The position numbers and the translations under genes are program-made. The notes beneath the pieces are model-generated. The model saw only the letters and a program-made list of their open reading frames with translations, did no database searches and had not been told where the DNA came from. From contig JAAVVG010000008.1 in NCBI GenBank assembly GCA_012976225.1, positions 1 to 64,000 on the forward strand: a stretch of DNA of 64,000 bases, in the 5' to 3' direction. The DNA comes from Golubevia sp. BC0850. Its lineage: Eukaryota > Basidiomycota > Exobasidiomycetes > Golubeviales > Golubeviaceae. Positions 22,008 through 34,286 of this stretch are shown here, piece by piece; the stretch's first letter is position 1, and the number at the start of each line of letters is the position of its first letter.

Positions 22008-23228
22008 TGAGTTGGGCGTTGAGGTTTAGAGGTTTGTTGGTCGCAAAAGTAAGTCAGATGAATAAATTTTGATAAGCTGGAGGGAGGATCAAAATCAAAT
22101 CAAGAGGTCAGTATTTATTTCATTTCGGGTAGGAGTTTCGGGACAAAGGAGAGCGGGTGGGATGGGAGAACAAGGGGCAGAACGAGTCCCCTGTTTCCCT
22201 TTGTTCGTCGACACCGCGAAGTCTGAGCTCCACTGCGTCTCGTCGATCCTAACTTTGGCGCGCGACGCTCAACCTGAGGTTCGCTACGTAGAATAAAAAG
22301 TCTCAGAGCACACAAATCCTGTTACTAGCGGTTGACTCACAGCAGAAGGTAGGTCGGGCGTGCTCAAGAGGCCAAATGCCTCTCGTTCGACTCTCTTCTG
22401 GGCGCATTGTGCTCCTCTGTTTCCTTCGAGAAAGAGTCTCAACGAGCGAAAGTGGGGCAGCTGATTGAAGTTCCAGCAGGCTGAAGGAAAACAGGATTAA
22501 ACTTGGAGAAGAAAAAGAAGAAGTGTTGGAAGAGACGCGAGAAAAGCCGCAGTCGCCTGGAGACGAGGACAAAGCCAAGTCCAAAGCACACTTTCAGTGA
22601 CCAAGATCAAAGGATTATGTCTTTTGTCTGAAGCTCAAGGTTGGGGCCTAGGTATTGATTAGGATCACCCCAAGTTGATCTGTAGGCGGATCCACATCTT
22701 GACGCAAGGCAAGTGCTTGATCTGCGTGCCTTTTTCTCTTGCACAATGGAAGAGCCCAATCGATTTTGTACCGTTGCTCTTACGATGCAAGACTAAGACA
22801 GACCCTACTCCGCTTTTGAAATGATCTCTCCCCACGACAATTTTCTTTCCCTTCGCAAGCCACATTCTGCTCCCAATTCTCACGTCAAGTATGTGTGCAC
22901 CTGGACTTCAAAATTTGTGCTCATTCTTTCGGAGCTTGGAAGGATCGTTTAACCAGAATCGTTCGCTCCTTCCGATTGTTCCGGGGACGATGAATCTTGG
23001 ACCTCTTCGTTTGAAAAACGAGCTGACGACCTTGTGATCGAATGCGAATCTTTCCCTTCATCTCTTCTCTTCTCTTCTATTCCATCTGTTCAAAAAACTT
23101 ATCTTTTTTATTTTCCATCTCATTGTGAATACTTATCTCCTCGTCCTTCTATCTGATTGTGAGTTCACGTTCAGCAATCTAAACTGGTTTATTGGCACAT
23201 CTCACTTTTGTCTCAATCCACAGACACA
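22008..23228. other. Intergenic, 1.2 kb
   Basis: Upstream of the next F-box gene. Mixed sequence; pyrimidine-rich TCTTCTCTTCTCTTC tract at about 23060-23085 probably belongs to the promoter. No gene supported. Confidence 0.4.
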
Positions 23229-24397
23229 ATGACCTCTGTCTCGAACTCTCCTGAAGTCTGGCCAAGAGTTCTCTCACACCCAGACTACTTCGATCTTAAA
23301 AGACTTAGAAGTGTTAGTAAATCTCTTCTAGATTGCTGTCGGGCTCGCTTAATTCAAGAGGCCTTATTCACCGCGTCTGCAAACGAACCTCTACTTGACT
23401 CCAACTTCGAAGCTGAGGATGAGATTCAACTTCGTCCAATCTTCTCCCAAGCCTCCTACTATCTCTACAAGAGACCTTCCTACACCTACGCTATGCCTGG
23501 ACATGATCAAAGAGCAAAGCGAACCGACACTTTTCACATTGAGAACTGCGCTTCTGAAGCTTTGAAGAAAGTCAAAAATGAGAATGCAACCAATCCTCCG
23601 GTTAGTCACCTCAAACTTTACGGTCAATTCTGGGACGCCAAGTCTATCGATAATTTTTACGCCCGAATTCTCGAGGAGGAGGAGGAGGATCATGATTTAC
23701 TTCCATCTGACGAAGAAAGTGAATCTGGAGATGAAGGTAGGATGGATCTCAAGGAAGTTTCACCTTCTTCTTCAACCGCCATTACTGTTGGACATGTTCC
23801 TCAACCTATTCCGGGTAATTTCAAGGAGAACGATGCATTCAAAAAGATCAAGTGGGAAGCTTTGCCTCTCAGCAGGTCAGCTGAAGATGATTGGGAAATG
23901 GAACATTAGGATAAAGATGAAGCATTCACCAAAATGATTAATCAAAACTATGATTATCTTTCAGGATCTGAAGAAGAAAGAAGTGAGGGTCATTGTACTA
24001 GAGATATTGAAAGAAGAGAGAAACAACAAAAAGCACATCGTAAGAAGTTCGTCAAAGCAAGAACTGAACATCAAGCCTTACTAACCTTCCATCAAACTCA
24101 AGCAAAATCCAAGGCCAAAGAGAAAGGGAAAGGAAATTCAAAGTCGAAAGCATCATCAAAAGAGGTCTCTCAATTTGCTCCAACTCTTTTGGTTTCGACT
24201 AGCAAGGGAGATTTAGCCGCTGATGTGACTCATCTCAAGGTTGTTGAGTGAGTTTTGAGCCTCAAATTCTTGGTTGCTGACTCCACAAACCTTTGTTTGG
24301 AAGGAATAGAATCTGACCTCATGCAATTCTATTCCGTCATCTCCATTCTCTTTCGTTTCACAGTTCCAAGAAGCCAAAAGCTCCGCTTTTCTCCTGA
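23229..24397 (+). pseudogene. F-box protein with one in-frame TAG
   Basis: The ATG at 23229 opens MTSVSNSPEVWPRVLSHPDY, followed by DLKRLRSVSKSLLDCCRARL, a degenerate F-box. The frame runs to EDDWEMEH, meets TAG at 23907-23909, and then continues in the same frame as DKDEAFTKMINQNYDYLSGSEEE and a Lys/Glu-rich region. A GTGAGT donor after 24247 and acceptor before 24364 add a last exon ending KKPKAPLFS at 24397, with phase preserved. Apart from the TAG, the open frame, acidic composition and splice sites are intact. It may be a young pseudogene, a truncated 226-residue protein, or a sequence error. The role of this family in rust-like and yeast-like basidiomycetes is presumably ubiquitin ligase targeting. 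Confidence 0.6.
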
Positions 24398-24834
24398 ACC
24401 TTCTCCGATAGTCCTTAGCCTCAACGTACGACTCTCAATATTCCTAATTACATCTCAAGTTCAGGAAGATGTCTTCCGATGTTCGTTAGCTACTAGTGAG
24501 ATCTTTCTACCTTTCTGTTGACGTTGCTTGTCTGTTCACGGGTTTTCTGCCCTTTTCATCGCGAGACTCGACTATCAATACGAGATTGTTCTTTCGAAAA
24601 CATTCAGAGTAGGAAAAGGTCACGAAACTACAAAATGCATTTGCGGAAAGGGTGGAAAGAGCGAAATCTCGTCTGATTCTTCAAAGACCTTTTCTCCTGA
24701 TCTCCTGGCTTCCATCCTGCTTGACCTCTCTTGGGGGAAGAACATATCAAGGAAGCAAATGAAGTCAGAACGAGTTCCGAGCGCTTGTCAAAAAGGAGAA
24801 AAGAAACGCTCGACTCACCTCGCCAGTCCAATCT
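24398..24834. other. Intergenic
   Basis: Convergent 3' regions of two F-box loci. No feature recognised. Confidence 0.35.
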
Positions 24835-27064
24835 CTAGTCTTCCACAAACTCAAATCTCTCAGCGACTTCCGCCAAGTGACGAGCAAATAGATTCGTAAA
24901 GAAACCAAACCCTCCACCATGTTCATCATCACCAGTAACCTCGTCATCCAAGTTCCGCTCAGACACATTAAAGAAAGATTTCTCATCGGGAGTTAAATAC
25001 TTGCGACCTTGAGTCTTCGTAGCTCCGAAATGGCATTTCTAGTCTCGGCCAGAGTTGATCTCAAAAGCCTAGGATGTCTCGCTTCCAAGAAGAAATTTGC
25101 CACTCTTCCAGAAAACTTATCTCCAGAATTTAGAGTTTCCAGATTCGATAAAGTGATAGCGTAAGAGTCCATCGAATTTATGTGACCACCTAGTTGTTCG
25201 TCTGAAATTGATCCTCCCGAAAGTCTGATGTGCTTCAGAGTTGAACGATGATTGGTAATGAGGTCGCAGAAATATTCAAAAGTGAATGATCTCTCTCCTT
25301 CCATAATCTACATTCTAAATCTAGATTCTCTAATCTTCTGAAATACAATGAGGTGATTCTCCTGATCGTTTCATAAGGGCGAATGTTTCTAAGTTTCAAA
25401 GCTTTTAAGTTATGAATTCTTAAGCCTTCCATAGCTTCGGCCTCTCTTCTGTCCTTAACTCCGATCTTGAACTGTACATTTTGTGGATTAACAGATTCTG
25501 GAGTCCTTCTAGAGCATTCAAAGAGAGGCGTTAAACTGGATAATGGAAGAAGTCGCTTTCTCTCTTTTTCAAAGAACTTGCTAAAAGGATTGTTCATCGT
25601 GGACGTTTCTAATGACAAAGACCTAAGCTGAAACACCTAGTACTATCTACCATTTCCAGAGAGAACGCTGGACTTTGGGTGACGTGAAGAGTTTCTAACT
25701 TCGATAATTCTAGTAGATGATCTGATTTCTTCTTTCTACTACCCTTCCTCGTCTCTTCAGCTTCTGGCTTTTCTCATAATTATTACGACTGAATAGACTT
25801 CAAGCAGCCTTGAGAGTGATTGATCGAATCGAACAGTTGCTTACGTTCTAAAGCCGGTACTTTTGAATGTTCATGTCCTTGAACGTTCTAAGTTTCTAAG
25901 TGAGGTCCGACCCATTTGATCATTCCATCATTGAGACGGAGACTTGTTGATTACAGTTTCAAATTGAGGTGTTTGAGCTTTGAAGTGTAAGGTAAAGATG
26001 GAAATCGAAGAGGTTTTCTAGAGGATCCACGAGGAGGTACGATCAAACCAGAGTCTGAAACGTCTGAGTCTGATTCTGATTCTCCATCCGAGTTGTACTT
26101 CCCATTTTTTCTGGCATGATGGTCATCCCAGGCGTCGGAGCGATCGTAATAGTACCAGTTATGATTAAAGCTAAAGACTTAGATCTTCTAGATTTGGACA
26201 GGAGAGGATGAATTGTAAAGCCCTCTCCGGTTTTTTCTTATAACATGAACCTAAATGTAATATTTTGAGAGTACGATTTGACCTGATTACACATCGTAGC
26301 AGATTGCGTTGACTCGGAACAGAGTATTTGTATACTCGCTTTGGATGACCATCGATCCGGAAAGCTGAAATTGAAGGACTTTCACAAAACGCGTTCACTG
26401 TCTGGATTAAAGTGATGATCTCTCTCTCTCTGAGTGCAATCCGTCCTTCTAGCTTTCTGAGGGGAAAGAGTGTTCTGAATGACAACTTTCTTGTGACCAT
26501 GAATCGCACTCTCTAACTGCTCTAAACTATCTGGAACGTAAAATTCAAGACTCTTTAAATTCAGAAAAGTCTGATCTTAATTGTAGATTAGTGTAGATAT
26601 CCTTTGCAGATTCAGCTCATGATCTTCTGGGAGCTGGAAACTCATAGATTCTAAGCTCAGCGTTGAAGAATAAAGAGATTCAGTAATCAATTGAACTCCT
26701 TCTAAGCTATAATCTGTAACAGGAGGTCTACGTTTAGGTTCAAAGCGTCTTCAGCCTCCTGCGTCCAGTCACTTTGACGCGGTTGAGATGCTACTAGTTT
26801 GACAAAGTTGAGGTTGAAAGAGACGCGTTTTAGTGAGTTTCTTGATAGATAAACATGTGCCCTTAATTCACGAAGGATTAGAGGAAGGTATTCGCGTCTA
26901 TCTAGCTTGAGGAGATCCACATCTTGATGAAGGTTGGGATTCGAGAGGATTAAGTGCCTCGTAGAGTGCGTTAGCCTTGAACAACTTGAGATTGTTGGAG
27001 TGGAAGTAAGGAAGAAGATTCTCGAAGCTATCTCTGCTGAGAATGATCCAAAATGTAAATCCAT
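24835..27064 (-). pseudogene. Decayed F-box/LRR gene
   Basis: The ATG at 27064 gives MDLHFGSFSAEIASRIFFLT, an F-box start, then LTHSTRHLILSNPNLHQDVD and Leu-rich helices. The frame is lost near 26715 and resumes shifted by one base (DYSLEGVQLITESLYSS). Later pieces in other frames read LRCVIRSNRTLKILHLGS (about 26270), LKALKLRNIRPYETIRRI (about 25390) and STLKHIRLSGGSISDEQ (about 25210), all typical LRR strands. The C-terminal piece FGFFTNLFARHLAEVAE ends FEFVED at 24835. At least four frame changes or stops separate the parts, so this is a pseudogene whose gene order is still readable. Confidence 0.68.
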
Positions 27065-27345
27065 GATTGAGTGGAGTGGGAGGGAAGCAAGATGCAAGAA
27101 GTCGAAGAATCGCGTTTATGAGAGTAAGAGAACAACAGCAGCTGCAGAGGGCTGCTTCTCTCCCACCACCTTATCATATCTTTCTGTTTGAAAGAGTGAA
27201 GGTAGAAGGCAACATTTTCTTATCCTAAATCTCAACCTCATCTTCAACTAGACTGTTTACGGACGCCCTCATCTACGGTCTACCGACTGCCTCTGCAATC
27301 CATCAATCAATCCATCATAAGCTATACCTTCTTCACCCTCAAGTC

Positions 27346-30300
27346 ATGAATCCATCCACTTCTTCCGTTCCTTCTTCAAAACCTCATTCAAATCCCAATC
27401 ATCAGCAACGAAGTCTCACGACGTCAAGAACCTCTTATCGAGATCAACCATCCAATCTGCCAGCAAGTTCTTCTTCCCCACCACCTTTCTCTTCTCCTCC
27501 TTCTTCTCCACCAGTCTCTCCAACTTTTGAATATGCAAGAACAACTTCTTCTTCATCATCTTCTTTCGCAGATCCTTTAGCAGCCAACGCCAAAGGTTCT
27601 TTCTCAAAGAACGCGTCTTTCAGTAGACGTGATTCTCGTGTTGGGAGAGCCTCTATCGCGAGTGGCAGTGGCAGTGGGATCAGTTCAATGTCTGGAAAGC
27701 TAGAAGTACAACAAGGAGGAGTAGAAGATGGTGTGTACTTGGAACCTGGTAGTCCATCTTTTGGAAGGGGAGTTAAATCTCTGGGAGTCATAGGAGGAAG
27801 TAGATCAACTGGAAAGAAAAGGAGTCTACCAGTCAGTCCTCAACAATCTCAGACCGCTTCCAGCTTATCGCATAGACATCTACATCAAAGAAGTAGTCCC
27901 GGAGACGATGAAGATCCAAGTGATTCAGACATCTTTTCTTCAAGTCGTCTCATGCCACCTCCCTCCTCTACCTCTATCCTACTGGATTCTCACAAGAGCG
28001 TCCTTGGAGGTCAAGCTGTTTGGACTGCACCCCCTACAGATCAAGCTTCTAGGGTCTTGGGTGGTCTGTTCGGTTTATCAGACAATACTTCTGCTTCTGA
28101 TGATGCCAATTCGAGTTCAGATGATGCTATGGATTGGGGAAGACCAGATTCAGATCAACCAACTTCCTCTTCTCAACCTGCGATAGTCGGATTAGCTTTA
28201 GGAGCTGCTTTTGAAGAGAAAATCATCAAACCTCAAAACCCGTTCGCTTCTAAGGTTAAGAGTTTTCAACGATGGGGTTCGGATCCTCATTCTGCTTTTG
28301 GAGCCGCTCCTTCTTCCTCTTCAAACAAACCTGCTCAGAGACGTAGACTTACTGGGACTAGTCCGAAGAAATTGACCAGAACTAGCAATTCTAGACTTGG
28401 AACCAGTATGGACTCAATCGAAATGGAGGTTCAAGACACGTCGGAAGAATCGACCTTCGAAGACTTTCTGAAACCGCCGTCGAGGAATGAGTCTCAAGGT
28501 CTATTGTGGAGGAGAATCGTGTCGGATGCTGTTGGAATTGATGGAATAGCAAACGCTCCTTTCAATAATTCTAGGTCGACGTTGGACGCTTCGTGAGTGT
28601 GCCATATGAATCCAATCTTTGGCGCATTTCCCGTCTCACACCTTCTCACCCTCTTGCCTCTTCAGCTCAAAGGATCTTACCTTCGTCCATCCCTGCATAG
28701 CCGATCTGAAGAATTATGTCAGTATAGCTCCTCCACCTCCACCGGACAAGGTCGACAATTCATCTCCACGTTCAAGGAAGGAAAATGCAGTGGCAGATGA
28801 AGATCCTCATTCTGCTAGGAATCGTCAATTCGCTGCTAGTCTCAGTCGAACCAACACTCCTCAAAATGCCCAACTCTCTCTTAATGGATCTCCAAACGTC
28901 AATGGAAGCAGCTCAGCTCCCAGCTCCCCTGCTGGGCTAGCGAGATCTACTAGCAAAGCTGCTCTGCCATCCTATGAGCATCTGACTTTACTCTTGGCTC
29001 AGAATCACCTTATGAGTCTACCTTCTGCTCTCTTCTCGGTCACCAAACTAACAGTGTTGAGTCTGAGTGAGTAGCATATGGTAGGGAAAGCTTTGAAAAG
29101 CTCAAACGAGTCGAGATGTAGAGAACTGACGCATAGATTCGATCTTTTTCCCTCTCTTCTAGGAAGCAACAGACTTAAAGTGCTTCCGCCTGCTATTGGA
29201 GAACTACAGAATCTGAGAGAGTTCAACATTGGTGGAAACCAACTTGTAAGTCTCTTCCCCCCGATCTATCTTCTGTCGCGGTCTAAACCAATCTCTGACC
29301 CTAATTCAATCCGTCTCCTTTTCAGACCTATCTTCCCAGCGAGATTTTGAAGCTGAGCAACCTCACGAACTTTACTTCACATCCAAATCCGTGGAAGAAA
29401 CCTCCTTTGGGAGCAGACCTTTCAGTCAGACCGCTTCTAGGCTCCACAGCCTGGCGTCTAATTTCATCTTCAAAGACCTCATCTCAGCAACTAAAAGAAG
29501 ATGAGCAACCTCCTTCGACGTTTCCTTCTCTCGACACCTTCCGAACTTCAACACCTCCTTCTACCAAAACCCTCGATGCCCCTCGGCAGCCTATGGGACC
29601 CCCTGCTCTTCCTCTACGTCTTCAAGTCGCTGCGAATGAGACTCGAGCTAGAACGTTTCAAAGAACGACGAGCGATGTTCAAGTCGATGAGCTGCTAGCT
29701 CAGGGAAGAGGTCTTGGATCAATTGGAAGTGGAAACTCTAGCTCGGAGATGGATTCACAAGAGTCTTCTCCATTTCCATGTGAAGGGAGGGCTCGATTCT
29801 TGGGAGAGGTAGAGTTCTACGATCCCAAAACAAGTGGAATTCCAAGTCTTCAAGAGCTATGCATTCGAGCTCTTCTCTCGCCTCCGCCGATATCTCTGCC
29901 CTCTCCTACTACCAACAATTCAAGGGGCAAGACTTTATTGGACAATTATGAGAATGGAGTTCTAAGCAAGTGCAAAGGTCGACTATCAGTGGAAACTTTC
30001 AAGACTCTCGAAGCTGCTAGGAGAAGTGCTGGAGGACGTTGGGGTGGGATTGAAATTGGATCTTCTTCCTCCATCGCTCTGACTTCAAGCTCGGATCGCC
30101 CTTTCTCTAGAACGGCCAGCAACTCTACTAACGCAAGTCGACTCTCTCGTTCATCTCTGGAGAAGCCTAAAGGAAAGGAGGAGAAGGCCAGTTGGTGTTC
30201 AGAAGCTCAACTGATGGAAAGCTTCTCGGAACCTACCTCTGAGATCGATGGTATGGAATCTGACGATGCCGATTTATCTGACTTTGGAACTGGATCAGGA

Positions 30301-30873
30301 ATCATTCATCAATCTATGAAGAGTACAGTCACTCCGATGGCAGTGGAAACCAGCTTGGACAACGGAGACGACTCGAACTCAAATCCTTGGTTTAGTCGAT
30401 GTCCGAACCCTTATCACTCTCGTTCGGATCTCAACTACTCTTCAATTCATCAAGCTCAGTCAGCTCAGAATGAGGGTCTTGATTGGCCTCTCGTGGTGAT
30501 GGGAGATTCGAATGGATTTAATGAGTCAGGTCCAATCTTTAGACAACCTGCTGAGATGCGATATGAGTGGATAAGTCATATCGCTGGTTCGAAAGTTGCG
30601 AATCTCAAGAACCTCAAGACGAGCTTTACTGGATCCAAATTCGTTCTCAAAAGAGAAGACGTTCGAGTGGAAGAAGGGAAGATGTTGATGTCTACCAATC
30701 CCGAAGCTGAAGTCATAGCTGATTCTTCTGACGCCGATGAGACAATCACTGAGGGAAAGAAGATAGAGGAGAAAGCAAAGGGTCCTCTGGTGGATGGATC
30801 TAGCTGTATTCCCATTCTTTGGAGAGGGTGTTCCAGGAACTGTTTGGCCTTTTTGCAGGAGGTGGAAGAGTAG
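27346..30873 (+). CDS. Large leucine-rich-repeat protein, disordered N-terminus
   Basis: Four exons (27346-28592, 28666-29066, 29163-29245, 29326-30873) join in frame to 1,092 residues. Residues 1-400 are Ser/Pro-rich and disordered. A short LRR array of about four repeats follows around residues 515-590: YEHLTLLLAQNHLMSLP, LTVLSLRSNRLKVLPPAIG, LQNLREFNIGGNQLTYLP and LSNLTNFTSHPNPW. Next comes IPSLQELCIRALLSPP, seen in a conserved fungal LRR family of unknown function. The C-terminus carries a Cys/Trp motif, CIPILWRGCSRNC, before ending FLQEVEE. No transmembrane segment or signal peptide. Neighbouring F-box pseudogenes are unrelated. I cannot assign a function. Confidence 0.78.
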
Positions 30874-31548
30874 AGGGAATGGTTTATACTACTTCAAAAT
30901 TCACAGATTCCATTCGATTCAACAACAGATATCTCAGCTCTTGTATAGTACTTCTATATTGTTCTTGTGCATTTTCATTCTCGTGTAATCTGAATTCTTT
31001 GAGTCTTCTAGTTCCCCCATCGTTGTCTTGAATCGCAGAGGCAAAGAAAGCCTACTTAAACGACTGAATTAGCTAGGCAAACGCACTTCAACATGAAAAG
31101 GTGAATTGATCTGGCCAATGTGCCCTCATTTTGAAATTGAGCAAGGGGTGAATGCCCTGGAAATTTGACCTTGAACTGTCGCAGCCCTCGATTTCTTGAC
31201 AGGTACCATAGTAAGACAGGCAGGAGAGGAGAAACTTGAGAAGCGATAAGTTCGTGTAAAGATCGAGAAGTTTTGATAAAGAGTACAGAGAGTGGACTTC
31301 AAAGAGATCGAAGAGGAAATCTGGCTGCGACATGTCAACTTTTGCTTCGGGCACCAGTATAGCTCCACGAGGCAATTGGTAAGAAGCTCTACCAATAAGG
31401 ATCTTCCTGGATGTTGGAGAGAAGACACGATGTGGCAGAGGCTGAAATGACAAGAGGAGAAAGGGGAGAGAAAATCAAAGGTCAGCATGATTGAAGGGAT
31501 CAAAGCACCCTCTCGATCGGATCTCAGGAGGTATTAGCAGGCTCACCT
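30874..31548. other. Intergenic, 0.67 kb
   Basis: Convergent 3' ends of the LRR gene and F-box copy B. No supported gene. Confidence 0.4.
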
Positions 31549-33613
31549 TCAATCCAAATAGACCCATTCCTTGACTCTGAAACGCCTACAATTTCTCTCC
31601 AGCCAAGAGATGACAGTGCCGTTTGCTTTCACTGGTAGGTCTGACTTCACAGAACCGATCTGATGGCAGCTTTGAGTGGATTCAAAAGCTGGTTCATTTG
31701 AGGCGGTTGCATCTAAAGACTCAAGAAGACCTGAGCCGCAGGAGACCACCTCTCTGAACGAGAGACCCTTGGAACATGCATTTCTGGAAGCGACCATGGA
31801 AGCTAGAGCCAACCCATCAATTGGCGTAGATGGAGTTGGATCAGTGCTAGTCCGCAGGCGAATGGGTTGAAGTTCCGGAAGCAGAACCTTGTCTCTCCAT
31901 CCCGATTGAATGCTAGGACCCGAGAGTGGAGTTAGAAGCTGGAAGAGGTACTCGTAGAAGTTCGATGGAGTAATCTTTGGAAGTCTAAAATTGATGTACC
32001 TGAGTCCCTTCCAGTCCTGGATTGAGTGAGTCATGGCGGAAGCTGATGTTTTCCCATCGGTCGTCTCTATGTCTTGAAGACCATCGAGGAACAGCGCCCG
32101 AGGAACGGAATCGACTTTCATCGAAGAGGGATCCTTGGGATTGAGCGACTGCAACTGAAGGTTCTCTAGCCTCGGTGTGTTGAGTCGGTTGAAGAAGAGG
32201 GTTGAGTCATTGATAGATGTTGATTTGGGAGGGCTTATTAGCCTAAGTTCCACCAGGTTTGGCAGATTCATTTCCGGAGCATTATCCACCCTATCATCAC
32301 CGCTCTCTCTTCCGAGCAACGCAATAACCCTTAGACCTGAGTTTGAGGAAATAAACTTGACTACTCATTCGGAGCTTAACCTGTTGCTGCTGATTGTGAC
32401 TTCCTTGGCGTCTCGTAGTCGTTCCAGTACGGTATCGTTGCAGAGAAGGTTCGTGCCCCCTGAGTTCCACTCCAGAGCAACGAGAGAGGCTCTTCAGGGA
32501 GTTGAGAACTCGACAACTTCTCTAGATTCAGAGGTCCTCATCTTGTGTTTTTCGAACCCCCACCTGTAGGAAATGAGGACGGATAAGGAGTGACATTCGT
32601 CTGCTACCTTAGCGAGAGATTGATTAACCCTGATGGGTGACCGATATTGTCTTGAGACTCTTCGGAGACCACCTGAGTACATTTTCCAGCCTCTCTTCAA
32701 GATTTGGATCGATCCTGTCTTTGACTCTGAGAAAGACATGCTTCGTTGAGTCTTTGTTTCTGCGACTGAAGAGCCCCAGTCCTTCGCAGAGCTGCTCTCC
32801 AGTTCCTTCCATCTCAAAAGTGCGGAAGTGCTCTGAAGACCCTAGAATTGATTCCTTCCAAGCTTGACAGACGCTGGTCAATCTGAGAAGAGATCCAGCA
32901 TCGCAGAAGGAGAAGAGCTTGAGGAAGAGGTGGGGTGACACTCTCTCGAAGCGGCTCTTGAGCTCTTTGGAAGTTTGAGTCTTTATGTCATCAGAAATTC
33001 CTTCATATTCGATTCGCTGAGCAGAGCTCGAAGCTAAGATCTCGCTCTGCTTCCCTTTTGCTTGCTTGAAGTGGTGCATGGCCGTGCTCAGATTAGCGAA
33101 TCCGGCTCTTGAATGAGTCTGGTAAGTTGGAAGCAAAAGTTTCGAAAAAGATTCAGTGTTGGTGAGAGCGACTTTATGCTACGGCAAGATGAACATTTGA
33201 CTGACCTGAAGACTCTTCTCCTCTTCCAAAGCTCTCTCCACGTCTTGGACGGCCTTGTCAACTTGACCTAGTCTCTCCCAAGTGTGGCTCCTGAGTAACA
33301 GGAAGGGAACTACTTCGAGAGGAGTTGAGGAGTTGAGTCGACCATCTGAAACGGATGGAAGATAGAAGAAGGAGGGTTACTAAGGACTCCAAAGTCGAGC
33401 AGGAACGAAGAGCTGGAAGCAAAGGTTGCCATTGATCCATTCCACTAGCGTACTGACCTCTGTACACATCTCGTTCGCAGTCTTAAAGTTCATTCTATCC
33501 AAAGCATCTTGAGCAGCTTATAGCTTGAGAGCGTGTTGCTGTTCGGAGGTGATGCTGCGTTTGGCAGTTGGTTCTTCTTCTGCTTGAGAATCCTCGTTGG
33601 TTCTCTTGTTCAT
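31549..33613 (-). pseudogene. TPR / F-box / LRR protein, copy B (broken)
   Basis: Paralogue of copy A with the same TPR and F-box exons; the block 32640-33730 is identical, including the TAA after ALKL. Immediately 3' of the block the sequence is diverged and the frame is lost: copy B has a net 5-base deficit relative to copy A between 32616 and 32639, giving a stop after SVTHQG. The LRR half then reads in another frame (VNQSLAKVADECHSLSV ... NLLCNDTVLERLRDAKEV), has a TGA near 32364, and continues as EMNLPNLVELRLISPPKS, HSIQDWKGLRYINFRLP and NACSKGLSFREV, ending LERNCRRFRVKEWVYLD. Residue similarity to the copy A 3' half is moderate. Confidence 0.65.
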
Positions 33614-33730
33614 CTTGCTGGACTGGTAGATTGCCTCCCTCTGAAATCTGTTTCTGATGGTTGAAGAGCAGAGATCGATGGAGAGTGGCAGAAGATGGTG
33701 TGGTTCGGAGGAGAAGAACTTTTCGCCCTG
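32640..33730. repeat. Duplicated 1,091-bp block, copy B
   Basis: Direct repeat of 16448-17538. The right edge falls at CGCCCTG, within two bases of the start of a probable solo LTR. The left edge falls exactly where copy B loses its reading frame. Confidence 0.93.
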
Positions 33731-33976
33731 TTACAGAGCACAAGTCCTCCAGAGTCGTCCAAGGGTGTACGGACCCTTTTGCTGGAACCTTCTATCTCTA
33801 GTTCCCAGAACTATATAAAGCACCCTCATTGTAAAAAGTTATGAAACCCCATCCGTCAATAAGAAGATTGTCCTCAGTCTTATCTTCGTCTCAAGTGCCG
33901 ACTTTCAACCTTCAGCCCTCGTCTCAAGTCTTTCAGTCAAATAAATTCACGTCACGTCCAGTCGCTCCCCGTAACA
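33729..33976 (+). mobile_element. Probable solo LTR, 248 bp
   Basis: The segment starts TGTTACAG and ends CGTAACA, so it has TG...CA termini inside a perfect 6-bp inverted repeat TGTTAC/GTAACA. A TATA box (CTATATAAAG) lies at about 33811 and an AATAAG polyadenylation-like signal about 45 bp further on, the U3-R order expected of an LTR. No internal retroelement coding sequence lies on either side, so it is a solo relic. A clear target-site duplication was not found, which fits its place at a recombination edge. Family (Ty1 or Ty3 type) cannot be decided. Confidence 0.5.
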
Positions 33977-34286
33977 CCTGCTGTATACGTTTCCAAACCG
34001 TTCGTACCTCTGTGCCACCTCTTTCTTCGGCATTCTACTTGACTGATTCGGAGTGTTCACTTCTCCTAACGCATTGTTATTATCATAGAAAACACCTCGA
34101 AAGGTCGAAAAGATCCAGTCCAGGGCTCCGAGCTCCAACTGCACGTTTGAACACTCGAAGTCCCTTCCAAATCCAGATTCATGACAAACACAAAATTCTT
34201 CAAAAAGTCGACAAAAATTCAGTGCCATCCGAATTGCACTTATTGATTAGGCGCAGGCTTTAAACAAACCACTTCAGATAATCTCC
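33977..34286. other. Intergenic
   Basis: 310 bp between the LTR relic and the inositol monophosphatase gene. Nothing recognised. Confidence 0.35.

Noticed and set aside
24528-24899. Plus-strand open frame of 123 codons
   Set aside because: It overlaps the C-terminal exon of the F-box/LRR pseudogene on the opposite strand and shows no motif.
33841-34263. Plus-strand open frame of 140 codons after F-box copy B
   Set aside because: Its 5' part falls in the solo LTR; the peptide is compositionally random.
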